33,013 nt of DNA from Chitinophagaceae bacterium (GTDB taxonomy: Bacteria; Bacteroidota; Bacteroidia; Chitinophagales; Chitinophagaceae), in contig CANGOT010000003.1 of assembly GCA_947455425.1 (NCBI GenBank), forward strand, positions 1-33,013, given 5' to 3'. Below are positions 19,911-28,115 of this stretch, in pieces; the first letter of the stretch is position 1, and each line of letters begins with the position of its first letter. The notes under the pieces were generated by a model that ran no database searches, was not told the origin of the DNA, and saw only the letters and a program-made list of their open reading frames with translations. The position numbers and the translations under genes are program-made.

Positions 19911-20816
19911 ATGAAAAGTAAATTGCAAACGATACCATCTAATAAAATAAACCATCAAAAATGGGATGAATGCGTTTTACAGCACAAAGCACCTATATAT
20001 ACAAAATTTATTTTCTTAAATACCATGGCTAATAATTGGGTAGGGTTAGTGTTAAACGATTATGAAGCTGTAATGCCTATTTGTTATAGAAAAAAAATTG
20101 GAATTACTTATATTTACACCCCTGCGTTTATTCAACAACTAGGATGGATTGGTAAAAAAAATATTGAATGGGAATTAATAGAAAAAGCTGTTTTAAGTAT
20201 TGTAAAGTATGGCGATATCATGTTCAATCACTACAATGATTTTGATGCTATTGATTTAGAAAGAAAAACTAATTTTATTATTAATTTGAGTGCTGACTAT
20301 AATAAAATATCTAGCAATTACAAATCCGACCTGAAGCAAAATCTTAAAAAAGCTAGCAGAGAAAATTTGTTTTATCAACAAAGTAATAATGTTGAACAAG
20401 CCATTTCATTATATAAAAATACATATAGCCATAGAATGAATGGCTTAACAGATAATGATTTTAACAATTTTACACAACTTTGTTTATCACTACAAAAAAC
20501 AGGTGATTGCTTTGTTCGAGAGGTTGTAAATTCAAAACAAGAATTACTGGCTATTGCATTGTTATTAATTGATGAAAACAGAATTTATAATTTAGCCAAT
20601 AGCACCACAACCCTTGGCAGAAATACAGAAGCAAATCATTTTTTAATAGATAGTATTTTAAAAGAATTTGCAAACTCTAATTATATTTTCGACTTTGAAG
20701 GAAGCGATTTAGTGGGTGTGAATAGTTTTTATAAAAAGTTTGGGTCTGTTAATGAGCCTTACTATCACTGGCATTTTAATCATTTGCCCAAGTTAATTAA
20801 ATGGTTAAAACCCTAA
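19911..20816 (+). CDS. GNAT/FemAB-like acyltransferase superfamily protein
   Basis: Inner ATG at 19911 (MKSKLQTIPSNKINHQKWDECVLQHKAPIYTKFIFLNTMANNW...); 'NFIINLSADYNKISSNYKSDLKQNLKKAS' and 'NSTTTLGRNTEANHFLIDSILKEFANSNYIFDFEGSDLVGVNSFYKKFGS' typical of FemAB-like GNAT folds. Confidence 0.6.
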   Translation: MKSKLQTIPSNKINHQKWDECVLQHKAPIYTKFIFLNTMANNWVGLVLNDYEAVMPICYRKKIGITYIYTPAFIQQLGWIGKKNIEWELIEKAVLSIVKYGDIMFNHYNDFDAIDLERKTNFIINLSADYNKISSNYKSDLKQNLKKASRENLFYQQSNNVEQAISLYKNTYSHRMNGLTDNDFNNFTQLCLSLQKTGDCFVREVVNSKQELLAIALLLIDENRIYNLANSTTTLGRNTEANHFLIDSILKEFANSNYIFDFEGSDLVGVNSFYKKFGSVNEPYYHWHFNHLPKLIKWLKP

Positions 20817-20890
20817 ACGAGTTGTTAAAAAAAAGGGGACTTCCTCAAAAAGTAAACTTACTAGCATTCATTACAATATCTTCGCAGCCT

Positions 20891-21634
20891 ATGGCAAAAT
20901 ACGCCCACGACTTAGTAATGCCCAATGTGGCAAGTAATGAATCGAAAAAAAATCAAGTTGCTGAGATGTTTGATAACATTGCTCATCGTTACGATTTTTT
21001 GAATAGGTTTATGAGTGCTGGAATTGATATCGGCTGGAGAAAAAAAGCCATTAAAGAAATAAGTTCCGTTCGCCCAAAAGTAATTTTGGATGTTGCTACA
21101 GGAACCGCAGATGTTGCACTTTTAACAAACAAAATGTTGCAACCCAATAAAATAATTGGTATAGATATAAGTGAGGGAATGTTAAATTTAGGCAGAGAAA
21201 AAATTGCAAAACTGCACCTCCAACGCATTATAGATTTACAACTTGGCGATAGCGAAGCTATTGCTTTTGAAGATAATTATTTTGATGCTGTAACTGTTGC
21301 ATTTGGCGTAAGAAATTTTGAGAACTTAGAGAAAGGTTTAAAAGAAATTTTAAGGGTTTTAAAGCCTCGTGGAAAATTTGTAGTATTAGAGTGTAGCAGG
21401 CCAACCAAAAAAGGTTTTAAAGGGTTCTATCATTTTTATATGAATAAAATAATGCCCCGTTTTGGTAGTATTTTTTCAGGAAATAAAGAAGCATACCTAT
21501 ATTTGAACAATAGTGTTCAGGCCTTTCCAGAAGGCCAACAATTTTTAAACATAATGAATGAAGCAGGATTTACTCAAACTTATTTAAAAACACTTAGTCT
21601 AGGAGTATGTACAATTTATTGCGGAAGCAAGTAA
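20891..21634 (+). CDS. ubiE: demethylmenaquinone methyltransferase (UbiE/MenG)
   Basis: ATG at 20891; 'VAEMFDNIAHRYDFLNRFMSAGIDIGWRKKAI', 'ILDVATGTADVALL', 'DAVTVAFGVRNFENLEKGLKEILRVLKPRGKFVVLECSRP'. Confidence 0.95.
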   Translation: MAKYAHDLVMPNVASNESKKNQVAEMFDNIAHRYDFLNRFMSAGIDIGWRKKAIKEISSVRPKVILDVATGTADVALLTNKMLQPNKIIGIDISEGMLNLGREKIAKLHLQRIIDLQLGDSEAIAFEDNYFDAVTVAFGVRNFENLEKGLKEILRVLKPRGKFVVLECSRPTKKGFKGFYHFYMNKIMPRFGSIFSGNKEAYLYLNNSVQAFPEGQQFLNIMNEAGFTQTYLKTLSLGVCTIYCGSK

Positions 21635-22323
21635 TCCTGTTTTGCTTAATCTTTTTTGTTGTGTTACATTCATTTGCACAACCAGAGCAGTATCGTCCAG
21701 AACACGATAATCTTAAATATTATTTTGGGGCCACATTGGGCTACAATGTGGGGTATTTATCTGCTAAGAAATCCGAGAAATTTTTAATGGATGATAGTAT
21801 TTTGGTTGCAGAGCCCGCATCGAGTGGTGGCATATCTATTGGCATTCACGCCACTGCAAAACTCTCCAGACATTGGCAAGCCAGAATAAATCCTCAAATT
21901 ATTTTAGGGGGTGCCCGATATTTTAATTATCAGGTTAAAGATGCCGGAGGGCCACCTGTTGCTCAGTCATTTACTTTACCCACTACGCTCATTAGTTTTC
22001 CATTGAGTTTGAAATTTAATAGTGACAGAATAGATAACTTTAGAACATATCTATTATTTGGGGTAAAAGCAGATGTTGATTTATCAGCAAACTCTTCTTC
22101 AAGAAATCAAGATGGCTATATAAAGCTAAAAAAATATGATTATGGTATTGAAGCTGGTGTAGGCTTTAATCTTTTTCTACATTATTTTACTTTAACACCA
22201 GAACTTAAAATAAGCTATGGTTTGAGCAATATTTTAGATAGAGATCCCAATTTAAAATATTCTGCTGTATTTTCGAGTGTTCAGGCAAGAATGATCATGT
22301 TCAGTCTGCATTTTGAAGATTAA
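21607..22323 (+). CDS. porT: PorT family type IX secretion / outer membrane beta-barrel protein
   Basis: Signal peptide then 'YRPEHDNLKYYFGATLGYNVGYLSAKKSEKFLMDDSI...GGISIGIHATAKLSRHWQARINPQIILGGARYFNY'; directly downstream of and overlapping ubiE. Confidence 0.85.
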   Translation: MYNLLRKQVILFCLIFFVVLHSFAQPEQYRPEHDNLKYYFGATLGYNVGYLSAKKSEKFLMDDSILVAEPASSGGISIGIHATAKLSRHWQARINPQIILGGARYFNYQVKDAGGPPVAQSFTLPTTLISFPLSLKFNSDRIDNFRTYLLFGVKADVDLSANSSSRNQDGYIKLKKYDYGIEAGVGFNLFLHYFTLTPELKISYGLSNILDRDPNLKYSAVFSSVQARMIMFSLHFED

Positions 22324-22388
22324 TAGTATTATAACATTAGAATAATTAACCAAAACAACTTATGTGTTTGTTTATATAAACATCACAA

Positions 22389-23078
22389 ATGCAAAATCAG
22401 TCAATTAAACATTGGAGTGAAGACGACAGGCCCAGAGAAAAGTTATTGCTAAAAGGTAGTGATGCTTTGAGCAATGCAGAACTGTTGGCGATACTTATCA
22501 ATAATGGCACTCGCAATAAATCGGCAGTTGATCTAGCAAAAGAATTGATGAGCCTGGTGAATAATGATTTACAACGTTTGGGGCAACTATCAGTAAAAGA
22601 AATAGTAAAGTTAAAAGTTAAAGGTTTAGGTGAAGCTAAAGCCATAGCTATTAAGGCTGCATTAGAGATTGGAATAAGAAGAGGAGCGGTAGAAAACAGA
22701 AAAGAAATTATTAAAAACAGTAAGGATATAGCTAACTATTTTAAAGAGCAGCTTCAGTATAAAAATCACGAAGTATTTATTGCAGCCTTTTTAAACCAGG
22801 CCAATAAAATATTACATACCGAGGTATTAAGTGAAGGGGGAATTACCGGAACAGTTGTAGACTCAAGAATACTTCTGAAAAAGGCTTTAGAGTATAATGC
22901 AGTAAACATTATTTTATGTCATAATCACCCAAGCGGAAATTTAAAACCAAGCCAGGCAGACAAACATCTTACTGTTAAAATTAAAGATGCTGCTAAACTT
23001 TTAGATATTGTAGTTACCGATCACATCATTGTAAGCAGTGAAGGTTATTTTAGTTTTGCCGACGAAGGATTGATATAA
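22389..23078 (+). CDS. radC: RadC family protein (JAB domain)
   Basis: 'IKHWSEDDRPREKLLLKGSDALSNAELLAILI', HhH region, JAB metal motif 'ILCHNHPSGNLKPSQAD'. Confidence 0.96.
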   Translation: MQNQSIKHWSEDDRPREKLLLKGSDALSNAELLAILINNGTRNKSAVDLAKELMSLVNNDLQRLGQLSVKEIVKLKVKGLGEAKAIAIKAALEIGIRRGAVENRKEIIKNSKDIANYFKEQLQYKNHEVFIAAFLNQANKILHTEVLSEGGITGTVVDSRILLKKALEYNAVNIILCHNHPSGNLKPSQADKHLTVKIKDAAKLLDIVVTDHIIVSSEGYFSFADEGLI

Positions 23079-23081
23079 ATT

Positions 23082-23112
23082 AAAAAGTTCGGGGTAATAC
23101 CCCGAACTTTTT
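23082..23112. terminator. bidirectional Rho-independent terminator
   Basis: Perfect inverted repeat AAAAAGTTCGGGGT-AAT-ACCCCGAACTTTTT between convergent radC and the minus-strand operon end. Confidence 0.95.
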
Positions 23113-23123
23113 AATGATGTTTT

Positions 23124-23405
23124 TTATGCGATGATTGTTTTCTTTTTATCGACTTTCAGCAAAGACAAAATCGATACAACCCCACAAGACAATACAAAAC
23201 AAATTCCAAAATCGGCCAATAGTGCCTCTATATTAAAATGAGTGTCACTAATAATTTCCCCATTTGCAGAAGCTGTGAAAAATGTGAACGGGAATCCAAA
23301 TTTGTCTGTATCACCAAAAGTCGTTTGAACCGTTGACGTTGCAAATAATGCAACCATAAAAGTAATCATTGCAATTACGAATGTTAAAGAAAATTTCCTA
23401 TTCAT
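23124..23405 (-). CDS. small two-TM hypothetical membrane protein
   Basis: 93 aa with two hydrophobic segments; ATGA overlap with the upstream amidohydrolase stop. Confidence 0.6.
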   Translation of the reverse strand: MNRKFSLTFVIAMITFMVALFATSTVQTTFGDTDKFGFPFTFFTASANGEIISDTHFNIEALLADFGICFVLSCGVVSILSLLKVDKKKTIIA

Positions 23406-24586
23406 ATAATTTTATTTTGAAACAATACTTTAGACTTCTTTGAGTTAAATAAATCTTCAATTAAAATAATCCCAGGCTGTTTGCCACGTTTAAAACTACC
23501 ATACTTATCTTCAATACCTAAAGCTAAAGCTCCATTGAAAGTTGCAAACTGTAATAATTCAATTTGCGATAAAAAGGGGAATGCATTTTTCATAACCCCG
23601 ATTTCTGATAATAAGTTTAATGTATGATTGCTTGCTAAACTATCGGTACCTAAAACTATATTACTCAAATTTTTGTTGAACAAAACCTTACTTGGAAAAG
23701 AATTGGTAATGTATCTATTAGCTAAAACGCATAGGCAGAAATAAAATTGTGTTTTTGTTTTTTTTGAAAAAGAATTTAGTAGCTCAATGTCGCTTTGAGA
23801 CGTAAATGTATTATGAACCAGAATTGTATTTTGGGCTTTGTTTAGATGCTCTAAAACACTTGCCAAACTTGAATTATTTTTTGATTTAAAAAATGAAATA
23901 TCAATTCCCAATGTTTTGTAAAGTCGTTCAAAATCACCACAGCCCTGCTCAAAAAACAAGTTTTCTTCCTCGCTTTCTTGATTATGCATGGACGAGATTT
24001 TATTTTCTGAAATATCGCCAATGAGTTTAAATAAGTTCTTTGAAACAGAATACGGAGCGTGAGGAACTAGGGTTGTATTGTTTGGAAAAAAATTCACAAA
24101 TTGATTATATACTTCTAATCCTGCATCAAATCTTTGTTGGGCAGCTTGTGGTACAAAGCCTGAAATTTCAATAAAATTATGATAGTATAGTTTGGCTTTC
24201 ATTTTTTGATTGATGGTGTTTGTGGTGTTACAAATATCTCCAACAGCAACAATTCCATTTGCAATCATTTCCTCTTCTGCTTTTTCAATAGCGTCCAAAA
24301 TAAGCTCCTCAGTGGACGCTCTATTTTGCATGATATTCAAAATAAAATCAACCATTCCAGTTTGTTCTGGAATAACACCTTTTAGGTGACTTAATTCTAA
24401 ATGACAATGGCAATTAATGAAGCCAGGAGAAATAATTCCTTTAAACTTTTGAACATTTTCGCCGGCATCTTTTTCATCAACAATATCTTCAATAATTCCG
24501 TGATGCGAAGTGATTAAAACCTTACTGGAATCAAGCATTTCGGTGCCTGTAAAAATATTATCTGCCTGAAATTTAAGAAAAGACAA
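23402..24586 (-). CDS. amidohydrolase family protein (cytosine/aminofutalosine deaminase-like)
   Basis: 'GIISPGFINCHCHLELSHLKGVIPEQTGMVDFI', 'LVHNTFTSQSDIELL', 'IVLGTDSLASNHTLNLLSEI', 'ALGIEDKYGSFKRGKQPGIILIE'. Confidence 0.85.
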   Translation of the reverse strand: MSFLKFQADNIFTGTEMLDSSKVLITSHHGIIEDIVDEKDAGENVQKFKGIISPGFINCHCHLELSHLKGVIPEQTGMVDFILNIMQNRASTEELILDAIEKAEEEMIANGIVAVGDICNTTNTINQKMKAKLYYHNFIEISGFVPQAAQQRFDAGLEVYNQFVNFFPNNTTLVPHAPYSVSKNLFKLIGDISENKISSMHNQESEEENLFFEQGCGDFERLYKTLGIDISFFKSKNNSSLASVLEHLNKAQNTILVHNTFTSQSDIELLNSFSKKTKTQFYFCLCVLANRYITNSFPSKVLFNKNLSNIVLGTDSLASNHTLNLLSEIGVMKNAFPFLSQIELLQFATFNGALALGIEDKYGSFKRGKQPGIILIEDLFNSKKSKVLFQNKII

Positions 24587-24616
24587 TTTTAATGATTTAG
24601 AAAATCAAAGGTAGCT

Positions 24617-25102
24617 TTAGTAACATTTAAAATAATCAAAAGGTTCCTTGCAATCATTGCATTTGAATAATGCTTTGCAAGCTGTGCTACCAAATTCGCT
24701 AATGATTGTTGTGTTTAGCGAGTGACATTGAGGGCATTCTATTCCATCTTCAATAATTGTATTGGCATTTCCTTTTGGAGGTGCAATACCATATTCATGA
24801 AGTTTTTGTTTTCCTGTTTCAGTCATCCAATCTGTTGTCCATGCTGGCGATAAAACAGAAGTAATTTTGATATTTGCATATCCATTTTCAATTAGGGCTA
24901 ATCGAATATTCATTGCAATCATATCCATGGCTGGGCAGCCAGTATATGTTGGGGTAATAATAACTTCTACAGTTTCATCAATTATCTTTACATCTCTTAC
25001 AATTCCTAAATCTGTGAGGGTTAAAACAGGCACTTCAGGATCACAAACTGTTTCTAGTATGTTCCAGATTTTTTTTACTGATATGGATTGTATTGTAATC
25101 AT
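24617..25102 (-). CDS. paaD: 1,2-phenylacetyl-CoA epoxidase subunit PaaD
   Basis: 'IWNILETVCDPEVPVLTLTDLGIVRDV', 'VIITPTYTGCPAMDMI', C-terminal Cys cluster 'CPQCHSLNTTIISEFGSTACKALFKCNDCKEPFDYFKC'. Confidence 0.95.
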   Translation of the reverse strand: MITIQSISVKKIWNILETVCDPEVPVLTLTDLGIVRDVKIIDETVEVIITPTYTGCPAMDMIAMNIRLALIENGYANIKITSVLSPAWTTDWMTETGKQKLHEYGIAPPKGNANTIIEDGIECPQCHSLNTTIISEFGSTACKALFKCNDCKEPFDYFKCY

Positions 25103-25410
25103 TTTTGAAAACTGTATTCACGTTCTACTTTGCAAATTCTTGTAGTGTATGATTGATAAAAAACGTCTTTTCCCAATTGCTGTGCTATTAAATGCTCTGC
25201 ATTCTGTTTCCAGTTTTTTATGGCTTCTAAACTTTCCCAATAGCTAACAGTAATGCCAATTTCGTTTCTTGCAGATTCAACACCAATAAATCCTTCTTGT
25301 TTTGAAGCAAGCTCAATCATTCTATTGGCAATATCGGCGTAATTGTTCTCTGCTTCAACTTTTATTGAAGTAAAAATGACAGCATAATATGGTTTAAAAC
25401 TATCGATCAT
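25099..25410 (-). CDS. antibiotic biosynthesis monooxygenase (ABM) domain protein
   Basis: 'YYAVIFTSIKVEAENNYADIANRMIELASKQEGFIGVESARNEIGITVSYWESLEAIKNWKQNAEH' is a canonical ABM fold sequence; ATG at 25410, overlapping PaaD start. Confidence 0.88.
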   Translation of the reverse strand: MIDSFKPYYAVIFTSIKVEAENNYADIANRMIELASKQEGFIGVESARNEIGITVSYWESLEAIKNWKQNAEHLIAQQLGKDVFYQSYTTRICKVEREYSFQK

Positions 25411-25415
25411 AAATA

Positions 25416-26186
25416 TTACCACACGCTATTAGGATAGGTTCTTTGCAAGACTTGCATATCAACTAATAAATCTGTTAAATATTGAGTGTGTTGACACAGC
25501 TTTCCACCAATTTTAGGTTGTGTTGAATATAAAAATTGCAAAGTAGCTTCTGCAAAAACTTCATTAATTTTTTGTTGCCAATTATTTTTTATTGTTGATA
25601 AATCTACACTGATTGCTTGTTGTAAAAGTTCTATCTCTTCATTACTCATTACAAAAAACTCATCTGTATAATCTTTCAAAACTTCAACAGCATTTTGCAT
25701 TTTAGCATTACTTTCCGTAGTTCCATCACCAAGCCTTATGACCCATTCACTGCTCCAACGTAGATGATAGGCTACTTCTTTTAGGGATTTGTTTGCAATT
25801 GCTGCAAGTTGTTTATCACTGCTGTTTTTCAATTCACTATAAAAATAATGCTGGAAGCTGCTAAAGTAAAATTGGCGTAATACAGTTACAGCCCAATCTT
25901 CGTTTGGTCGTTCTGTGATAAGATGATTTTTAAATTCACTCGGGTTACGCAGATAAGCAAGCTTATCTTCATCAAATTCATCTCCCATAAGTGTAGCAGC
26001 ATATTGGTATAAATTTCTTGCTTGCCCCAACAAGTCCAACGCAATATTTGTTAATGCTATGTCTTGTTCTAGAATGGGGCCGTGCCCACACCATTCACTA
26101 TTTCGATGAGATAGAATTAATGTTGTGTCTGCTAAGTGAAGACAATAAGGAATTAGGAATTGGGAATTGGGAATTGGTTGTTGCAT
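25416..26186 (-). CDS. paaC: 1,2-phenylacetyl-CoA epoxidase subunit PaaC
   Basis: 'CLHLADTTLILSHRNSEWCGHGPILEQDIALTNIALDLLGQARNLYQYAA', 'RPNEDWAVTVLRQFYFSSFQ'. N-terminal MQQPIPNSQFLIPY is encoded by a heptamer repeat. Confidence 0.95.
   Translation of the reverse strand: MQQPIPNSQFLIPYCLHLADTTLILSHRNSEWCGHGPILEQDIALTNIALDLLGQARNLYQYAATLMGDEFDEDKLAYLRNPSEFKNHLITERPNEDWAVTVLRQFYFSSFQHYFYSELKNSSDKQLAAIANKSLKEVAYHLRWSSEWVIRLGDGTTESNAKMQNAVEVLKDYTDEFFVMSNEEIELLQQAISVDLSTIKNNWQQKINEVFAEATLQFLYSTQPKIGGKLCQHTQYLTDLLVDMQVLQRTYPNSVW
26149..26177. repeat. GGAATTR heptamer array, left terminal inverted repeat of the S23 cassette
   Basis: Plus strand GGAATTAGGAATTGGGAATTGGGAATTGG; 22/29 identical to the reverse complement of 26578-26606. 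Confidence 0.9.
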
Positions 26187-26563
26187 TACTTCTTTGTTGC
26201 TTTTGATTTATCTAAATAATTGATATATCCATTAATCAATTTTATAACAATTTCACATTTTTGTTCAAGTATATTCAATGTTTCTTCAGTAATATATTTT
26301 TCATCAAATGCAGTTGTTAAATGCTCCATTGTTTCAGTTGTAGAGCCTCTTGCAATAATAAAAAAATTTCTAGTATCAGTATATGTATAGCGTCCGTAGC
26401 CTTCTGCAATGTTAGTAGTAATTGACCTTGAGGAACGAATAATTTGATTTGCAAGTAAGAATTTTTCAGAATTTGGAAACTGTTTTACAAGGTCTGAAAT
26501 AGTAATTCTCAATTCTCTAGCTTTTATATAAGATTCTAATTCTTTATAGCCCTTATAATTCAT
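26186..26563 (-). CDS. four helix bundle protein (S23 / 23S rRNA intervening-sequence protein family)
   Basis: 'MNYKGYKELESYIKARELRITISDLVKQFPNSEKFLLANQIIRSSRSITTNIAEGYGRYTYTDTRNFFIIARGSTTETMEHLTTAFDEKYITEE' is diagnostic of the family (S.SI.NIAEG.GR, ARGS..E). Confidence 0.95.
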   Translation of the reverse strand: MNYKGYKELESYIKARELRITISDLVKQFPNSEKFLLANQIIRSSRSITTNIAEGYGRYTYTDTRNFFIIARGSTTETMEHLTTAFDEKYITEETLNILEQKCEIVIKLINGYINYLDKSKATKK

Positions 26564-26577
26564 AATTATATCATTTA

Positions 26578-26606
26578 CTAATCACTAATTCCAAATACCT
26601 GATTCC
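26578..26606. repeat. degenerate heptamer array, right terminal inverted repeat of the S23 cassette
   Basis: Minus-strand reading GGAATCA GGTATTT GGAATTA GTGATTA G. Confidence 0.8.
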
Positions 26607-26610
26607 AACA

Positions 26611-26961
26611 CTACATATGATTCACTTCATCAGGAAGTTGATAGAATGTTGGATGGCGATATACTTTATCCATCGATGGCTCATAAAGGCTTTCGGCTTC
26701 ATCTGGGTTTGATGCGTGAATATATTTACTTTCAACAACCCAAATGCTTACACCTTCCATTCTGCGGGTATACACATCCCTTGCATTTTCCATTGCCATT
26801 GCTGCATCTGCTGCATGTAAGCTACCTACATGCTTGTGGTCTAGACCCTGTTTACTGCGAATAAACACTTCCCAGAGAGGAAATTCTGTTTCAGATTTGT
26901 TTGAAGAGACGCCTCCTTCAATTTCACCATAATCGCCGTAGTAATATTTTTTTATTAGCAT
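26611..26961 (-). CDS. paaB: 1,2-phenylacetyl-CoA epoxidase subunit PaaB
   Basis: 'FPLWEVFIRSKQGLDHKHVGSLHAADAAMAMENARDVYTRRMEGVSIWVVESKYI'. Confidence 0.96.
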   Translation of the reverse strand: MLIKKYYYGDYGEIEGGVSSNKSETEFPLWEVFIRSKQGLDHKHVGSLHAADAAMAMENARDVYTRRMEGVSIWVVESKYIHASNPDEAESLYEPSMDKVYRHPTFYQLPDEVNHM

Positions 26962-27016
26962 ATTGTTTATTTTTTAAACACAAAATTCACAAAGATTTTC
27001 ACAAAGAACATAGAAT

Positions 27017-27982
27017 TTAGGCTGTTTTCAAAGCCCCTCCTTGGAGGGGTTGGGGGAGGCTTTTCTTTTTCTTTTCTGCATAAGCAATTGCAGCCTCTCT
27101 CACCCAGGCACCATCATTCCAGGCTTTTTTCCTAGCATCTAATCTTTCCTTATTGCAAGGACCATTTCCTTTTACAACCTGCCAGAATTCATCCCAATTA
27201 ATAGCACCAAAATCGTAGTGTTTTCTTTCATCATTCCATTTTAAATCAGCATCAGGCAAAGTCATATTCAGCACTTTAATTTGCTGCACAGCCATATCAA
27301 CAAACTGTTGTCTTAATTCATCATTGCTTTTGCGTTTAATTTTCCATTTTATACTTTGGTCGCTGTTGGTACTTTCACTATCAGTTGGACCAAACATCAT
27401 TAAACTTGGCCACCACCAACGGTTAATGGCATCCTGGCACATAGCTTTTTGTTCATCAGTGCCCTGACTTAACACCAATAATATTTCAAAGCCCTGACGT
27501 TGATGAAAACTTTCTTCTTTACAAATTCTAACCATGGCACGTGCATAAGGGCCATAGCTTGTTCTGCACAACATAACCTGATTTAAAATTGCCGCACCAT
27601 CAACCAACCAGCCAATGGCACCCATATCGGCCCAGGTTAAAGATGGATAATTAAAGATGGATGAGTACTTTGCTTTACCTGTTAATAATTGATCCGTCAT
27701 TTCATCCCGGCTAATGCCAAGTGTTTCTGCTGCAGAATATAGATATAAACCGTGTCCACCCTCATCTTGAACTTTTGCCAATAAAATAGCTTTACGTTTT
27801 AAGGATGGAGCTCTTGTAATCCAGGCTCCTTCGGGTAACATACCAACAATTTCACTATGGGCATGCTGACTGATTTGACGAATATTCGTTTGTCGGTATT
27901 TCTCAGGCATCCAGTCTTTGGGTTCAATTTTAATTTCTTTATCAATTTTAGATAAAAACAGTTCTTCAAAATTGACTTGCAT
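27017..27982 (-). CDS. paaA: 1,2-phenylacetyl-CoA epoxidase subunit PaaA
   Basis: Inner ATG at 27982: '[89 protein letters not shown]'. Confidence 0.97.
   Translation of the reverse strand: MQVNFEELFLSKIDKEIKIEPKDWMPEKYRQTNIRQISQHAHSEIVGMLPEGAWITRAPSLKRKAILLAKVQDEGGHGLYLYSAAETLGISRDEMTDQLLTGKAKYSSIFNYPSLTWADMGAIGWLVDGAAILNQVMLCRTSYGPYARAMVRICKEESFHQRQGFEILLVLSQGTDEQKAMCQDAINRWWWPSLMMFGPTDSESTNSDQSIKWKIKRKSNDELRQQFVDMAVQQIKVLNMTLPDADLKWNDERKHYDFGAINWDEFWQVVKGNGPCNKERLDARKKAWNDGAWVREAAIAYAEKKKKSLPQPLQGGALKTA
27030..27064. repeat. palindromic repeat element AAAGCCCCTCCTTGGAGGGGTTGGGGGAGGCTTTT
   Basis: CCCCTCC-TT-GGAGGGG perfect hairpin plus a competing AAAGCC(C)CTCC...GGAGGCTTT pairing; lies inside the paaA 3' end (encodes [11 protein letters not shown]). 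Confidence 0.8.
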
Positions 27983-28115
27983 ACAAATAAATTTTAGGTT
28001 GTAAAAGTAAAAGAAAATTTGTGGCAAGCTAACAAATGTTAGGGCAATCATAAAAAGCAGCTAAAAAAATATTTTACATACTCATATCTTTTGTTCTTTT
28101 GCATAAAAAAAATAT

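Larger units (their letters stand above)
26149..26606 (-). mobile_element. putative S23/four-helix-bundle cassette bounded by inverted heptamer arrays
   Basis: Single S23 ORF flanked by 29-bp imperfect inverted repeats, lodged between paaB and paaC. Confidence 0.55.
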
